Below, one piece after another: positions 25,016 through 31,747 of a stretch of 35,751 bases of DNA (the stretch's first letter is position 1; each line of letters begins with the position of its first letter). The position numbers and the translations under genes were made by a program. This DNA is from Paraburkholderia mimosarum LMG 23256 = NBRC 106338. GTDB taxonomy: Bacteria; Pseudomonadota; Gammaproteobacteria; Burkholderiales; Burkholderiaceae. The stretch covers positions 1 through 35,751 of the forward strand of contig NZ_BBJJ01000066.1 in the NCBI RefSeq assembly GCF_000739815.1, read 5' to 3'. The notes below the pieces were generated by a model that was not told the origin of the DNA, searched no databases, and was given only the letters and a program-made list of their open reading frames with translations.

Positions 25016-25333
25016 GTTCCGATCCTGTTCGTGCTGCCAGTCGCGGCGTCGGGTGCGGGCCCAGTGCGGCTCAAAAAGGGGCGCGCGGTCAGCGCGAGGC
25101 ATTTGTTTTTGAGTGCTTGATGGCCGCTGGCGCTCGCTCGTGCGGACCGGGAAACGCGTACTGCCAAGCGCTTGCCGGGATCGACGAATGGTCAGACGTA
25201 GGCGTTGGCACCTCGCGCAGGTTGCCGCGAACGGCGAAACGGCACGCAAGGACAGCGACGGACAACGGCCAGACCAGCCGACGGGTTACCGCAACAGTTT
25301 AGAGTCGAGACACGCGCGAGTGCGCAGCGAAGT
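25016..25333 (-). other. Long untranslated segment between the trp attenuator and trpE
   Basis: About 320 bases separate the U-run of the attenuator from the trpE ATG. I see no second terminator, no Trp-rich ORF and no recognisable RNA family here. The trpE frame is open back to 25249, but its composition (Arg/Ser-rich) is that of non-coding high-GC DNA. Ribosome-binding sequence AGGATCGG lies just before trpE. Confidence 0.5.
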
Positions 25334-25378
25334 AAAAAACGGTGCTGAAGAAGGCTTGCGCGCGTACTTCAGCGAACC
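25334..25378 (-). terminator. trp attenuator: intrinsic terminator
   Basis: On the minus strand GGT-TC-GCTGAAG (25378-25367) pairs with CTTCAGC-ACC (25350-25341). This gives a 10-bp stem with a 2-base bulge and a 16-base loop, followed by G and six T (25339-25334). Its left arm shares bases 25372-25378 with the preceding hairpin at the leader-peptide stop codon, so only one of the two can form. This is the arrangement expected of a ribosome-controlled transcription attenuator. Confidence 0.85.
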
Positions 25379-25393
25379 TCGGGTGAGGTTAGC
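25372..25393 (-). promoter_or_regulatory. trp attenuator: antiterminator hairpin
   Basis: AACCTC, starting within the leader-peptide stop codon (25390-25385), pairs perfectly with GAGGTT (25380-25375) across an ACCC loop, and two outer GC pairs extend it. A ribosome that finishes the leader peptide would cover AACCTC and free the terminator arm. A ribosome stalled at the earlier Trp codons would leave it free to form. Confidence 0.75.
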
Positions 25394-25463
25394 GCGACCA
25401 GCGACGCCAGGGCCAGGCTCCCCGGTCGATCGTGCTCAGACTCCGTTTTTTATTCAGAAACAT
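25389..25463 (-). CDS. trpL: trp operon leader peptide (TrpL-type)
   Basis: This 24-codon ORF starts at ATG 25463 and ends in TAA at 25389. It begins MFLNKKRSLS and ends GAWPWRRWSR. Three of its last eight residues are tryptophan (residues 17, 19 and 22), a density very unlikely by chance. The stop codon abuts the antiterminator hairpin and is followed by the intrinsic terminator, so its role is to sense charged tRNA(Trp) by ribosome stalling. The peptide itself need not have a function. It begins 27 bases after the gph stop. The Shine-Dalgarno sequence is poor, which is the weakest point. The symbol is given by analogy with enteric trpL, not by sequence similarity. Confidence 0.85.
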   Translation of the reverse strand: MFLNKKRSLSTIDRGAWPWRRWSR

Positions 25464-25490
25464 GAGGGTAATTGACGTTCAGTTGAGAAC

Positions 25491-26198
25491 TTAAGTCAGA
25501 TCATTGTGCGCTGCGACCGCCTTGGCGGCGTCGAGCAGCGAGGCAACTATACCATCCGATTCGATTTTTTGTACAGGCTGGCCGTGGTTGTAGCCGTAGG
25601 GCACCGTGAGGGTGGCCATGCCGGCCGCGCGGCCCGCGATCGCATCGTTCTCCGAATCGCCGATCGCCACTGCCGCCGCGGGCTTGACCCCCAGGCGCTG
25701 GCACGCGGTGAGCATCGGCAGCGGATCGGGCTTCTTCTTCTCGAGGCTGTCGCCGCCGATCACGACTTCGAAGAACTGCGCGAGGCCGTATTGCTGCAGG
25801 AGCTCCATGGCGAAGCGATGCGGCTTGTTGGTCACGCACGCGAGCTTGATGCCCTGGTCGCGCAGCGCGGCGAGGCCCGCTTCGACCTCCGGGTAGAGAT
25901 GCGTATGCAGGCCGTTGATCTTCGCGTACTCGTCCTGGTAGAGCGCGAGCGCCTCGTCGAAGCGCGCCTGGGCGTCGTCCTCGGGAAGGCGCGGTGCGAG
26001 TACGCTCTTGATCAGGTGCTCCGAGCCTTTGCCGACATAGCCCATCACTTCTTCGCGCGTGGTTTCCTCGGCGTCGAGCTGGGCGAGCATGCCGTTCAGG
26101 CCGGCGGCGAAGTCGTCGGCGGTGTCGACCATCGTGCCGTCCAGATCGATCAGCGCCGCTTCGATGCGCGGCGCGCTGAATATGATGGGCGCGCTCAT
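25491..26198 (-). CDS. gph: Phosphoglycolate phosphatase
   Basis: This 235-residue HAD phosphatase hydrolyses 2-phosphoglycolate, a by-product of repair of oxidised DNA ends. Motif I is ALIDLDGTMVDTADDF (nucleophile Asp18, general acid Asp20), motif II lies in LACVTNKPHRFAMELL, motif III Lys in EKKKPDPLPML and motif IV in VAIGDSENDAIAGRAAG. The helical cap follows motif I. Its ATG overlaps the rpe stop codon (ATGA), so the two are translationally coupled. The gph-rpe pair before trpE is a common arrangement in pseudomonads and Burkholderiaceae. The 3' end of the gene also carries a promoter-like sequence for the trp operon. Confidence 0.95.
   Translation of the reverse strand: MSAPIIFSAPRIEAALIDLDGTMVDTADDFAAGLNGMLAQLDAEETTREEVMGYVGKGSEHLIKSVLAPRLPEDDAQARFDEALALYQDEYAKINGLHTHLYPEVEAGLAALRDQGIKLACVTNKPHRFAMELLQQYGLAQFFEVVIGGDSLEKKKPDPLPMLTACQRLGVKPAAAVAIGDSENDAIAGRAAGMATLTVPYGYNHGQPVQKIESDGIVASLLDAAKAVAAHNDLT
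25546..25575 (-). promoter_or_regulatory. Extended -10 promoter for trp operon inside gph
   Basis: On the minus strand TGTACA (25575-25570, 4 of 6 to TTGACA) is followed after 18 bases by TATAGT (25551-25546, 5 of 6), preceded by TGG, the extended -10 TGN element. Transcription would start near 25538, about 75 bases before the leader-peptide ATG. It lies within the last 20 or so codons of gph. Confidence 0.6.
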
Positions 26199-26893
26199 TT
26201 TGCGCTGGCGGGGCTTGCCACGCCCGCGAGCTGCGCGCGCATCTGGTCGATCACGGCCTTGTAATCGGGCTTGCCGAAGATCGCCGAGCCCGCCACGAAG
26301 GCGTCCGCGCCGGCTGCCGCGATTTCGGCGATGTTCTCGACCTTCACGCCGCCGTCCACTTCGAGATGGATCTCGCGGCCCGTGCGTGCCGTGTAGGCGT
26401 CAATCTTCGCGCGCGCCTCGCGCAGCTTGTTGAGCGCCTCGGGAATGAACGACTGGCCGCCGAAGCCCGGATTCACCGACATGATGAGGACGAGATCGAG
26501 CTTGTCCATCACGTGGTCGAGATAGTTGAGCGGCGTGGCGGGGTTGAACACGAGGCCGGCCTTGCAGCCGTGGTCGCGGATCAGCGAGAGCGTGCGGTCG
26601 ATGTGGTCCGAGCCTTCCGGGTGGAAGCTGATGAGGTTCGCGCCGGCCTTGGCGAAGTCGGGCACGATGCGGTCGACCGGGCGGACCATCAGATGGACGT
26701 CGATGGGCACGTTCACATGCGGGCGGATCGCTTCGCACACGAGCGGCCCGATGGTGAGATTCGGCACGTAATGATTGTCCATCACGTCGAAGTGGATCCA
26801 GTCGGCGCCGGCAGCGACGACGTTGCGGACTTCCTCGCCAAGACGCGAAAAGTCGGCGGAGAGGATGCTGGGGGCGATGCGGAATTGCGTCAT
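26195..26893 (-). CDS. rpe: Ribulose-phosphate 3-epimerase
   Basis: Rpe interconverts ribulose-5-phosphate and xylulose-5-phosphate in the pentose phosphate pathway. The 232-residue TIM barrel shows FRIAPSILSADFSRLGEEV, IHFDVMDNHYVPNLTIGP with metal-binding Asp residues, DVHLMVRPVDRI, ISFHPEGSDHID, VLIMSVNPGFGGQSFI and LEVDGGVKVENI. All are diagnostic. The ATG at 26893 gives the standard N-terminus. It is the first gene of the rpe-gph-(trpL)-trpEGDC run, coupled by a 4-base overlap to gph, and diverges from apaG. Confidence 0.97.
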   Translation of the reverse strand: MTQFRIAPSILSADFSRLGEEVRNVVAAGADWIHFDVMDNHYVPNLTIGPLVCEAIRPHVNVPIDVHLMVRPVDRIVPDFAKAGANLISFHPEGSDHIDRTLSLIRDHGCKAGLVFNPATPLNYLDHVMDKLDLVLIMSVNPGFGGQSFIPEALNKLREARAKIDAYTARTGREIHLEVDGGVKVENIAEIAAAGADAFVAGSAIFGKPDYKAVIDQMRAQLAGVASPASAK

Positions 26894-27122
26894 GGCGGCA
26901 ATCGAAAAACTGTCGGAAAAACCGCATTTTACCGTCAGTGCGACAGCCGATCCTTGCCACTGCCGAGGCCGCCGCCACGGGCGGCGCCGGGTTGCGGGTG
27001 TCCGTCGCATCAAGCAGAATGCCAATCCATGTGCCGCGCCTCGCGGCGCGTTCGCGAGCGCCTTGCTGTGCGGGCGTCTCAGCCAACGGACTCAGCAGCC
27101 GCACCGGGCGATTGGAACAAGG

Positions 27123-27497
27123 ATGAGCCAGTACGAATTGAGCGTGACGTCGCAGGTGCGCTACCTGCCCGAAGAATCGGACCCTGAACGCCGGCAATAT
27201 GCCTTCGCCTACACGTTGACCATTCGCAATACCGGTCAGGTGAGCGCCCAGCTGATCGCGCGCCACTGGGTCATCACCGACAGCGAAAATCACGTCCAGG
27301 AGGTGAAAGGGCTCGGCGTGGTCGGGCATCAGCCGCTTCTGAAGCCGGGCGAACAGTTCGAATACACGAGCTGGGCCGTGATCGCGACGCCCGTGGGCAC
27401 CATGCGCGGGGAGTACTTTTGTGTGGCCGAGGACGCCGAACGCTTCGAGGCACCCGTGCCCGAGTTCGTGCTGCGCATGCCGCGCACGCTGCATTGA
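27123..27497 (+). CDS. apaG: ApaG protein
   Basis: This 124-residue single-domain protein has an immunoglobulin-like beta fold, the DUF525/ApaG family, linked genetically to cobalt/magnesium resistance and often to diadenosine tetraphosphate metabolism. Its biochemical role is not settled. Motifs are YAFAYTLTIRNTGQVSAQLIARHWVITD, VVGHQPLLKPGEQFEYTSWA and TPVGTMRGEYFCV, all characteristic. The length is standard. The ATG has AGG immediately before it and GGAAC a little upstream. It diverges from rpe with 229 bases between starts, and no recognisable site was found there. Confidence 0.95.
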   Translation: MSQYELSVTSQVRYLPEESDPERRQYAFAYTLTIRNTGQVSAQLIARHWVITDSENHVQEVKGLGVVGHQPLLKPGEQFEYTSWAVIATPVGTMRGEYFCVAEDAERFEAPVPEFVLRMPRTLH

Positions 27498-27521
27498 ACC
27501 GCTGCGCGAATTCGGGGTCTG

Positions 27522-27665
27522 CTAGTCCTGACGCCGATCGTCGTGCTGGGCTTGCTTCTTCCTGCCCGACGCGGTCCACACAACGATGAAAATCAGCAGG
27601 AACAGCGCAAGGAGCGCTTCCAGACCAAACATGAGCATCGGGTATTCGTCGAGCAGTTCTGACAT
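27522..27665 (-). CDS. Small single-pass membrane protein, unknown function
   Basis: This 47-residue ORF encodes a short acidic N-terminus (MSELLDEYP), one strong membrane helix (MLMFGLEALLALFLLIFIVVWTA) and a charged tail (SGRKKQAQHDDRRQD). The clear topology and an alternative ATG four codons upstream (27677, MDAA) support a real gene. It diverges from mltA with about 70 bases between starts and converges on apaG. I do not recognise the family. An envelope role shared with the neighbouring murein transglycosylase would be a guess. Confidence 0.6.
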   Translation of the reverse strand: MSELLDEYPMLMFGLEALLALFLLIFIVVWTASGRKKQAQHDDRRQD

Positions 27666-27735
27666 GGCGGCATCCATCGAGAGCCCGTATTGTAGGCATG
27701 ATTTTGACCTCGGTTCCGGTCTCGATTCACCGGTA

Positions 27736-28899
27736 ATGCCGGGATTCACAACGGCGCGATATCGCACGGGCTCGGCGCTCCGGCGCTTTGGGCGCCCGTT
27801 TGGCAGATGGCTGGGCGCTGTTTCGCTGGCGGCGTTGCTTGCCGCATGCGGTGGCCCGAGCTACGTGCGCAACGCACCGCCCAAGGGGGCGCCCACGTTG
27901 CCCTCGCAGCTCGCTGCACAGCGCCTCACTCCGGTTGCCTGGCAGCAGGTGCCGGGCTGGCAGGACGACTCGCTGATCGGCGTGACTGCAGCGCTGCGCG
28001 CGAACTGCACGCGTCTCTCGCGCGATGCGCGGTGGCAGCGCGCCTGCTCGGCCGCCTCGCAGCTGGACGACCTCGACGCATCGAGCGCGCGCGCATTCTT
28101 CGAAACGTATTTCACGCCCTATCAGTTCGCCAACAACGACGGCACGCTCGACGGTCTCGTGACCGGCTACTACGAACCGCTGCTGCACGGTTCGCGCACG
28201 CGGCATGGCATCTATCAGACGGCGCTGTATCGCTGGCCGTCCGCCTATCGTCCGGGCGCCGCGCTGCCGCCGCGCGCACAACTCGAGCGCTCGGGTGCGC
28301 TCAACGGCAACGAGCTCGTTTGGGTCGACGATCCGATCGAAGCGTTCTTCCTCCAGGTGCAGGGCTCGGGCCGCATCGTGATGGAAGACGGCAGCGTGAT
28401 GCGCGTGGGCTTTGGCGGCACCAACAATCAGCCGTACAAGTCGATCGGACGCTGGCTGCTCGATCACGGCGAACTGACCCCGGCGCAGGCGACCATGCAG
28501 GGCATCAAGGCCTGGGCGCGCGCGAACCCGACGCGGGTGGATGCGCTTCTAGACACCAATCCGCGCTTCGTGTTCTTCCGCGAGATGGTGGCTTCCGAGG
28601 GCGATGCGCAGGGCGGCGCGGACGGCCCGATCGGCGCACTCGGCGTGCCCCTCACGCCGGAGCGCTCGATTGCCGTCGATCCGTCGGCGATTCCGCTCGG
28701 CACGCCGGTGTTTCTCCAGACCACGCGGCCGCTCACGAACACGCCGCTCAACCGGCTCGTGTTCGCGCAGGACACGGGCACCGCGATCAAGGGCGGTGTG
28801 CGCGCCGACTACTTCTGGGGACTCGGCGACGACGCCGGCGATCTGGCCGGCAAGATGAAGCAGGGCGGCCGCATGTGGCTGCTGTTCCCGAACTCGTGA
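27736..28899 (+). CDS. mltA: Membrane-bound lytic murein transglycosylase A
   Basis: MltA cleaves the glycan strands of peptidoglycan to 1,6-anhydromuropeptides at the inner face of the outer membrane. The 387-residue protein starts with a long basic leader and a lipoprotein signal ending in SLAALLAAC (lipidated Cys38). The MltA domain follows, with LDGLVTGYYEPLLHGSR, FFLQVQGSGRIVME and GGTNNQPYKSIGRWL, and the C-terminal 3D domain with IAVDPSAIPLGTPVFL and FAQDTGTAIKGGVRADYFWG, which holds the likely catalytic Asp. The ATG at 27736 is the most plausible start because it gives the shortest complete lipoprotein signal; the n-region is still long (about 25 residues). A strong terminator follows. 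Confidence 0.95.
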   Translation: MPGFTTARYRTGSALRRFGRPFGRWLGAVSLAALLAACGGPSYVRNAPPKGAPTLPSQLAAQRLTPVAWQQVPGWQDDSLIGVTAALRANCTRLSRDARWQRACSAASQLDDLDASSARAFFETYFTPYQFANNDGTLDGLVTGYYEPLLHGSRTRHGIYQTALYRWPSAYRPGAALPPRAQLERSGALNGNELVWVDDPIEAFFLQVQGSGRIVMEDGSVMRVGFGGTNNQPYKSIGRWLLDHGELTPAQATMQGIKAWARANPTRVDALLDTNPRFVFFREMVASEGDAQGGADGPIGALGVPLTPERSIAVDPSAIPLGTPVFLQTTRPLTNTPLNRLVFAQDTGTAIKGGVRADYFWGLGDDAGDLAGKMKQGGRMWLLFPNS

Positions 28900-28945
28900 G
28901 CGCCGCAGTGCTTCAGTAGATCGCGTCAATCGCGCGCGTAAGGGG

Positions 28946-28972
28946 AAAAAAGCCGGCATCCGCCGGCTTTTT
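28946..28972. terminator. Bidirectional intrinsic terminator between mltA and paaK
   Basis: GCCGGC, loop ATCC, GCCGGC, with six A on the left and five T on the right, gives an extended stem usable on both strands. It serves convergent mltA and paaK. Confidence 0.92.
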
Positions 28973-29013
28973 CATTCGTTGCTACGCGTCGCGCGGCGCT
29001 GTGCTTGGTTCTG

Positions 29014-30312
29014 TTACTTCGGCCGCTTGTCGATCACGCGCCTGGCCTTGCCCACCGAGCGCTCGATGCCATTGACTTCGAGCACGATCACCTTGCACGT
29101 CACGCCGATGAGCGCCTTGATGTCGTAAGCGAGCGCCTTGCTAGCCGCATCGAGCGCGCCGTAGTCGGGCGCGTTTTCCGGGCACGGTTCGCAATGGAGG
29201 GTCATGACGTCCATCGGACCTTCCTTCGTCAGGATGATCTGATAGTGCGGCGCAAGCGCCGGCTGCTTGAGCAGCAGCTCTTCGATCTGCGTAGGGAACA
29301 CGTTCACGCCACGGATGATCAGCATGTCGTCCGAGCGTCCCGTGATCTTTTCCATGCGGCGCATGGTACGCGCCGTTCCAGGCAAGAGGCGCGTGAGGTC
29401 GCGCGTGCGGTAGCGGATGATCGGCAGTGCTTCCTTGGTGAGCGAGGTGAAGACGAGTTCGCCGAATTCGCCGTCGGGCATGACTTCGCCGGTTTCCGGG
29501 TTGATGATCTCGGGGTAGAAGTGATCTTCCCAGATCGTCGGGCCGTCCTTCGTTTCCGCGCATTCGGAGGCAACGCCCGGGCCCATCACTTCAGAGAGAC
29601 CGTAGATGTCGACCGCCGTGATGCCCATGCGGTGCTCGATGGCCGTGCGCATGTCGTTCGTCCAGGGCTCCGCGCCGAAGATGCCGATGCGCAGCGAGCA
29701 GGTGGCCGGATCGATGCCCTGACGCTCCATCTCGTCGGCGATCGCGAGCATGTAGCTCGGCGTGACCATGATGATGTCGGGACGGAAGTCCTGGATCAGC
29801 TGGACCTGCTTTTCCGTCTGCCCGCCGCCAAACGGAATTACCGTGAGGCCCGCGCGCTCAGCGCCGTAGTGTGCGCCGAGGCCGCCCGTGAAGAGGCCGT
29901 AGCCGTAGCTGATGTGCACCTTGTCGCCGCGCCGCGCGCCCGCCGCGCGCACCGAGCGTGCGACGACGTTCGCCCACGTGTCGATGTCGCGTGCCGTATA
30001 GGCCACCACGGTCGGTTTGCCGGTCGTGCCCGACGAGGCGTGAATACGCGAAATCTGCTCCTGCGGCACGGCAAACATGCCGAAGGGGTAGTTGTCGCGC
30101 AGATCCTTCTTCGTGGTGAACGGGAAGCGCGCGAGATCGGCGAGCGACTGAACCTCGGACGGGTGCACGCCCGCTTCGTCGAATTTGCGCCGATAGACCG
30201 GCGAATTCTCATAAGCATGGTTGAGCGACCATTTCAGGCGCTCGAGCTGCAGCGCAGCCAGCTCATCGCGGCTCGCCTTTTCGATGGGTTCGAGCGGCAG
30301 CGTGGTAGTCAT
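29014..30312 (-). CDS. paaK: Phenylacetate--CoA ligase
   Basis: PaaK activates phenylacetate with ATP and CoA, the entry step of aerobic phenylacetate degradation. The 432-residue adenylate-forming enzyme shows RIHASSGTTGKPTVVAYT (P-loop-like ATP motif), VDIYGLSEVMGPGVASEC, YRTRDLTRLLPG and the C-terminal domain motif RSDDMLIIRGVNVFPTQIEELLL. Length and motifs are typical. The start MTTTLPLEPIEKASRDEL has AGGAG upstream; a same-frame extension to 30399 is rejected. It is the last gene of the paaN-J-G-I-K run, 64 bases after paaI, and ends before a strong terminator. Confidence 0.97.
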   Translation of the reverse strand: MTTTLPLEPIEKASRDELAALQLERLKWSLNHAYENSPVYRRKFDEAGVHPSEVQSLADLARFPFTTKKDLRDNYPFGMFAVPQEQISRIHASSGTTGKPTVVAYTARDIDTWANVVARSVRAAGARRGDKVHISYGYGLFTGGLGAHYGAERAGLTVIPFGGGQTEKQVQLIQDFRPDIIMVTPSYMLAIADEMERQGIDPATCSLRIGIFGAEPWTNDMRTAIEHRMGITAVDIYGLSEVMGPGVASECAETKDGPTIWEDHFYPEIINPETGEVMPDGEFGELVFTSLTKEALPIIRYRTRDLTRLLPGTARTMRRMEKITGRSDDMLIIRGVNVFPTQIEELLLKQPALAPHYQIILTKEGPMDVMTLHCEPCPENAPDYGALDAASKALAYDIKALIGVTCKVIVLEVNGIERSVGKARRVIDKRPK

Positions 30313-30376
30313 GGGTGTCTCCTGGACCTTAAGAACTTTACTCGTGACGCGAGGGGAATCGAGCAACGGACCCGTT

Positions 30377-30847
30377 TCACACTGCGACTGGAATGACATT
30401 GCCGCGAATCTGCGCGGACTTGCCTCGGAAAAGCGCGACGGTTTCGCCTGCCTGGTTCGTCACGCGAATGTCATAGACTCCGTTGCGTCCCGATAGCACC
30501 TGTTCGACGGCTTCGGCGGTCAACACCTCGTCGCGCAGGACCGGACGCAGGAACTCGATCGAGCAGCCAGCCGCTACAGCGTTGACGTTGTATGAGTTGC
30601 ACGCGAAGGCAAACGCCGAATCCGCGAGCGAGAAGATCATCCCGCCGTGGCAGGTCTGGTGGCCGTTGAGGAACTCGGGCCGCACAGCCATGCGCAGGCG
30701 CGCGTAACCGGCGCGCACTTCGAGAAGCTCCATGCCGAGCGCGCGGGTGCAGCCGTCGGCTTCGTACATCGCCTGCGCGGCCGCACGGGCGAGTTCGTCG
30801 GGCGACATGCTTGCTTCCTGGGGCGGTTGCGAGGCTTGCGTGGACAT
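30377..30847 (-). CDS. paaI: Hotdog-fold acyl-CoA thioesterase PaaI
   Basis: PaaI hydrolyses stalled ring-hydroxylated phenylacetyl-CoA intermediates and so frees CoA. The 156-residue hotdog protein has the motif LNGHQTCHGGMIFSLADSAFAFACN with the catalytic Asp in SLADSAF, and GCSIEFLRPVLRDEVLTAEA. The start MSTQASQPPQEAS gives a short unstructured N-terminus; an ATG 13 codons later (MSPDEL) is also possible. It begins one base after the paaG stop codon (TGA-G-ATG), consistent with translational coupling. Confidence 0.95.
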   Translation of the reverse strand: MSTQASQPPQEASMSPDELARAAAQAMYEADGCTRALGMELLEVRAGYARLRMAVRPEFLNGHQTCHGGMIFSLADSAFAFACNSYNVNAVAAGCSIEFLRPVLRDEVLTAEAVEQVLSGRNGVYDIRVTNQAGETVALFRGKSAQIRGNVIPVAV

Positions 30848-30848
30848 C

Positions 30849-31640
30849 TCAGCGGCCCTCGAAGTGCGGTGCGCGTTTCTCGATGAAGGCCTGAACGCCC
30901 TCCGCGTAGTCGTACGAAGCACCCAGCTCACGTTGCAGATCGCGTTCGAGATCGAGCTGCTGGTCGAGGGTGTTCGTTGCCGCTGCGCGCAGCGCTTCGC
31001 GTGTCGCGACGATGGCGCGCGTGGGCTGCTGCGCGAGCCGCGCAGCGAGCGCACCAGCCGTTTGCGCGAGTTCGGCGTCGTCGGTCACTTGCCAGACGAG
31101 GCCCCAGTTTTCCGCCTTTTCCGCGCTGAGCTTTTCGCCGGTCATGGCGAGCCCGAGTGCGCGTGCCATGCCCACGCGTTTGGGCAGGAACCACGTGCCG
31201 CCCGAATCGGGCACGAGGCCGATCTTCACGAACGCCTGAATGAAGCTCGCGGAGCGCGCGGCGATCACGAGGTCGCAGGCGAGAGCGAGATTCGCGCCGG
31301 CGCCGGCCGCGGTGCCGTTGACGGCGGCGATCACGGGCATCGGCAGCGCCTGAAGGCGCTTGATCAGTGGATTGAAGTGCTCGTCGATGAGTGCGCCCAG
31401 GTCAGTCATCGCGCCCGGTGTGAATTCGAGATCGGCGAGATCCTGGCCTGCGCAGAAGCCGCGCCCCGCGCCGGTCAGCACGAGTGCCCGCGCCCCGGCT
31501 GCGGCGACTTCGTCGAGCGCGGCGGCAAGCTCCCGGTGCATGGCGCGCGTGAAGCTGTTGAGCTTGTCCGGGCGGTTGAGCGTGATCGTGGCCACGCGGG
31601 TGGATGCGTCGATTTCGACGCGGATCGCTTCGTAGGGCAT
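30849..31640 (-). CDS. paaG: Ring 1,2-epoxyphenylacetyl-CoA isomerase PaaG
   Basis: PaaG is a crotonase-fold enzyme that converts ring-1,2-epoxyphenylacetyl-CoA to the oxepin. The 263-residue protein shows TITLNRPDKLNSFTRAMHREL, the oxyanion loop GRGFCAGQDLADLE, and NGTAAGAGANLALACDLVIAARSASFIQAFVKIGLVPDSGGTWFLPK split by the usual helices. The Glu that is catalytic in hydratases at GGGCE is absent here (GAGANLA), and an Asp (VPDSGG) is present. Both fit isomerase-type members such as PaaG. The ATG at 31640 has AGGAG upstream. It lies 107 bases after paaJ. Confidence 0.93.
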   Translation of the reverse strand: MPYEAIRVEIDASTRVATITLNRPDKLNSFTRAMHRELAAALDEVAAAGARALVLTGAGRGFCAGQDLADLEFTPGAMTDLGALIDEHFNPLIKRLQALPMPVIAAVNGTAAGAGANLALACDLVIAARSASFIQAFVKIGLVPDSGGTWFLPKRVGMARALGLAMTGEKLSAEKAENWGLVWQVTDDAELAQTAGALAARLAQQPTRAIVATREALRAAATNTLDQQLDLERDLQRELGASYDYAEGVQAFIEKRAPHFEGR

Positions 31641-31747
31641 CGGTTGTCTCCTGGGGACCAGATCACGCCACGCGCTCTCGTCCCATGCAAAGCTGTCTCC
31701 TGCGACCGCCGAACGCTGCGTCCGGCGGCCGGTCGGTACTGCGCGCG

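Noticed and set aside
25016..25249. 78-codon N-terminal extension of trpE
   Set aside because: TrpE proteins start at MTELEFQSLANEGYN, which has a ribosome-binding site. The extension is Arg/Ser-rich and unlike any TrpE domain.
25113..25475. 120-codon plus-strand frame across the trp leader region
   Set aside because: It lies antisense to the attenuator, has low-complexity Arg/Gly/Pro-rich sequence and no ribosome-binding site. The minus-strand leader peptide explains the region better.
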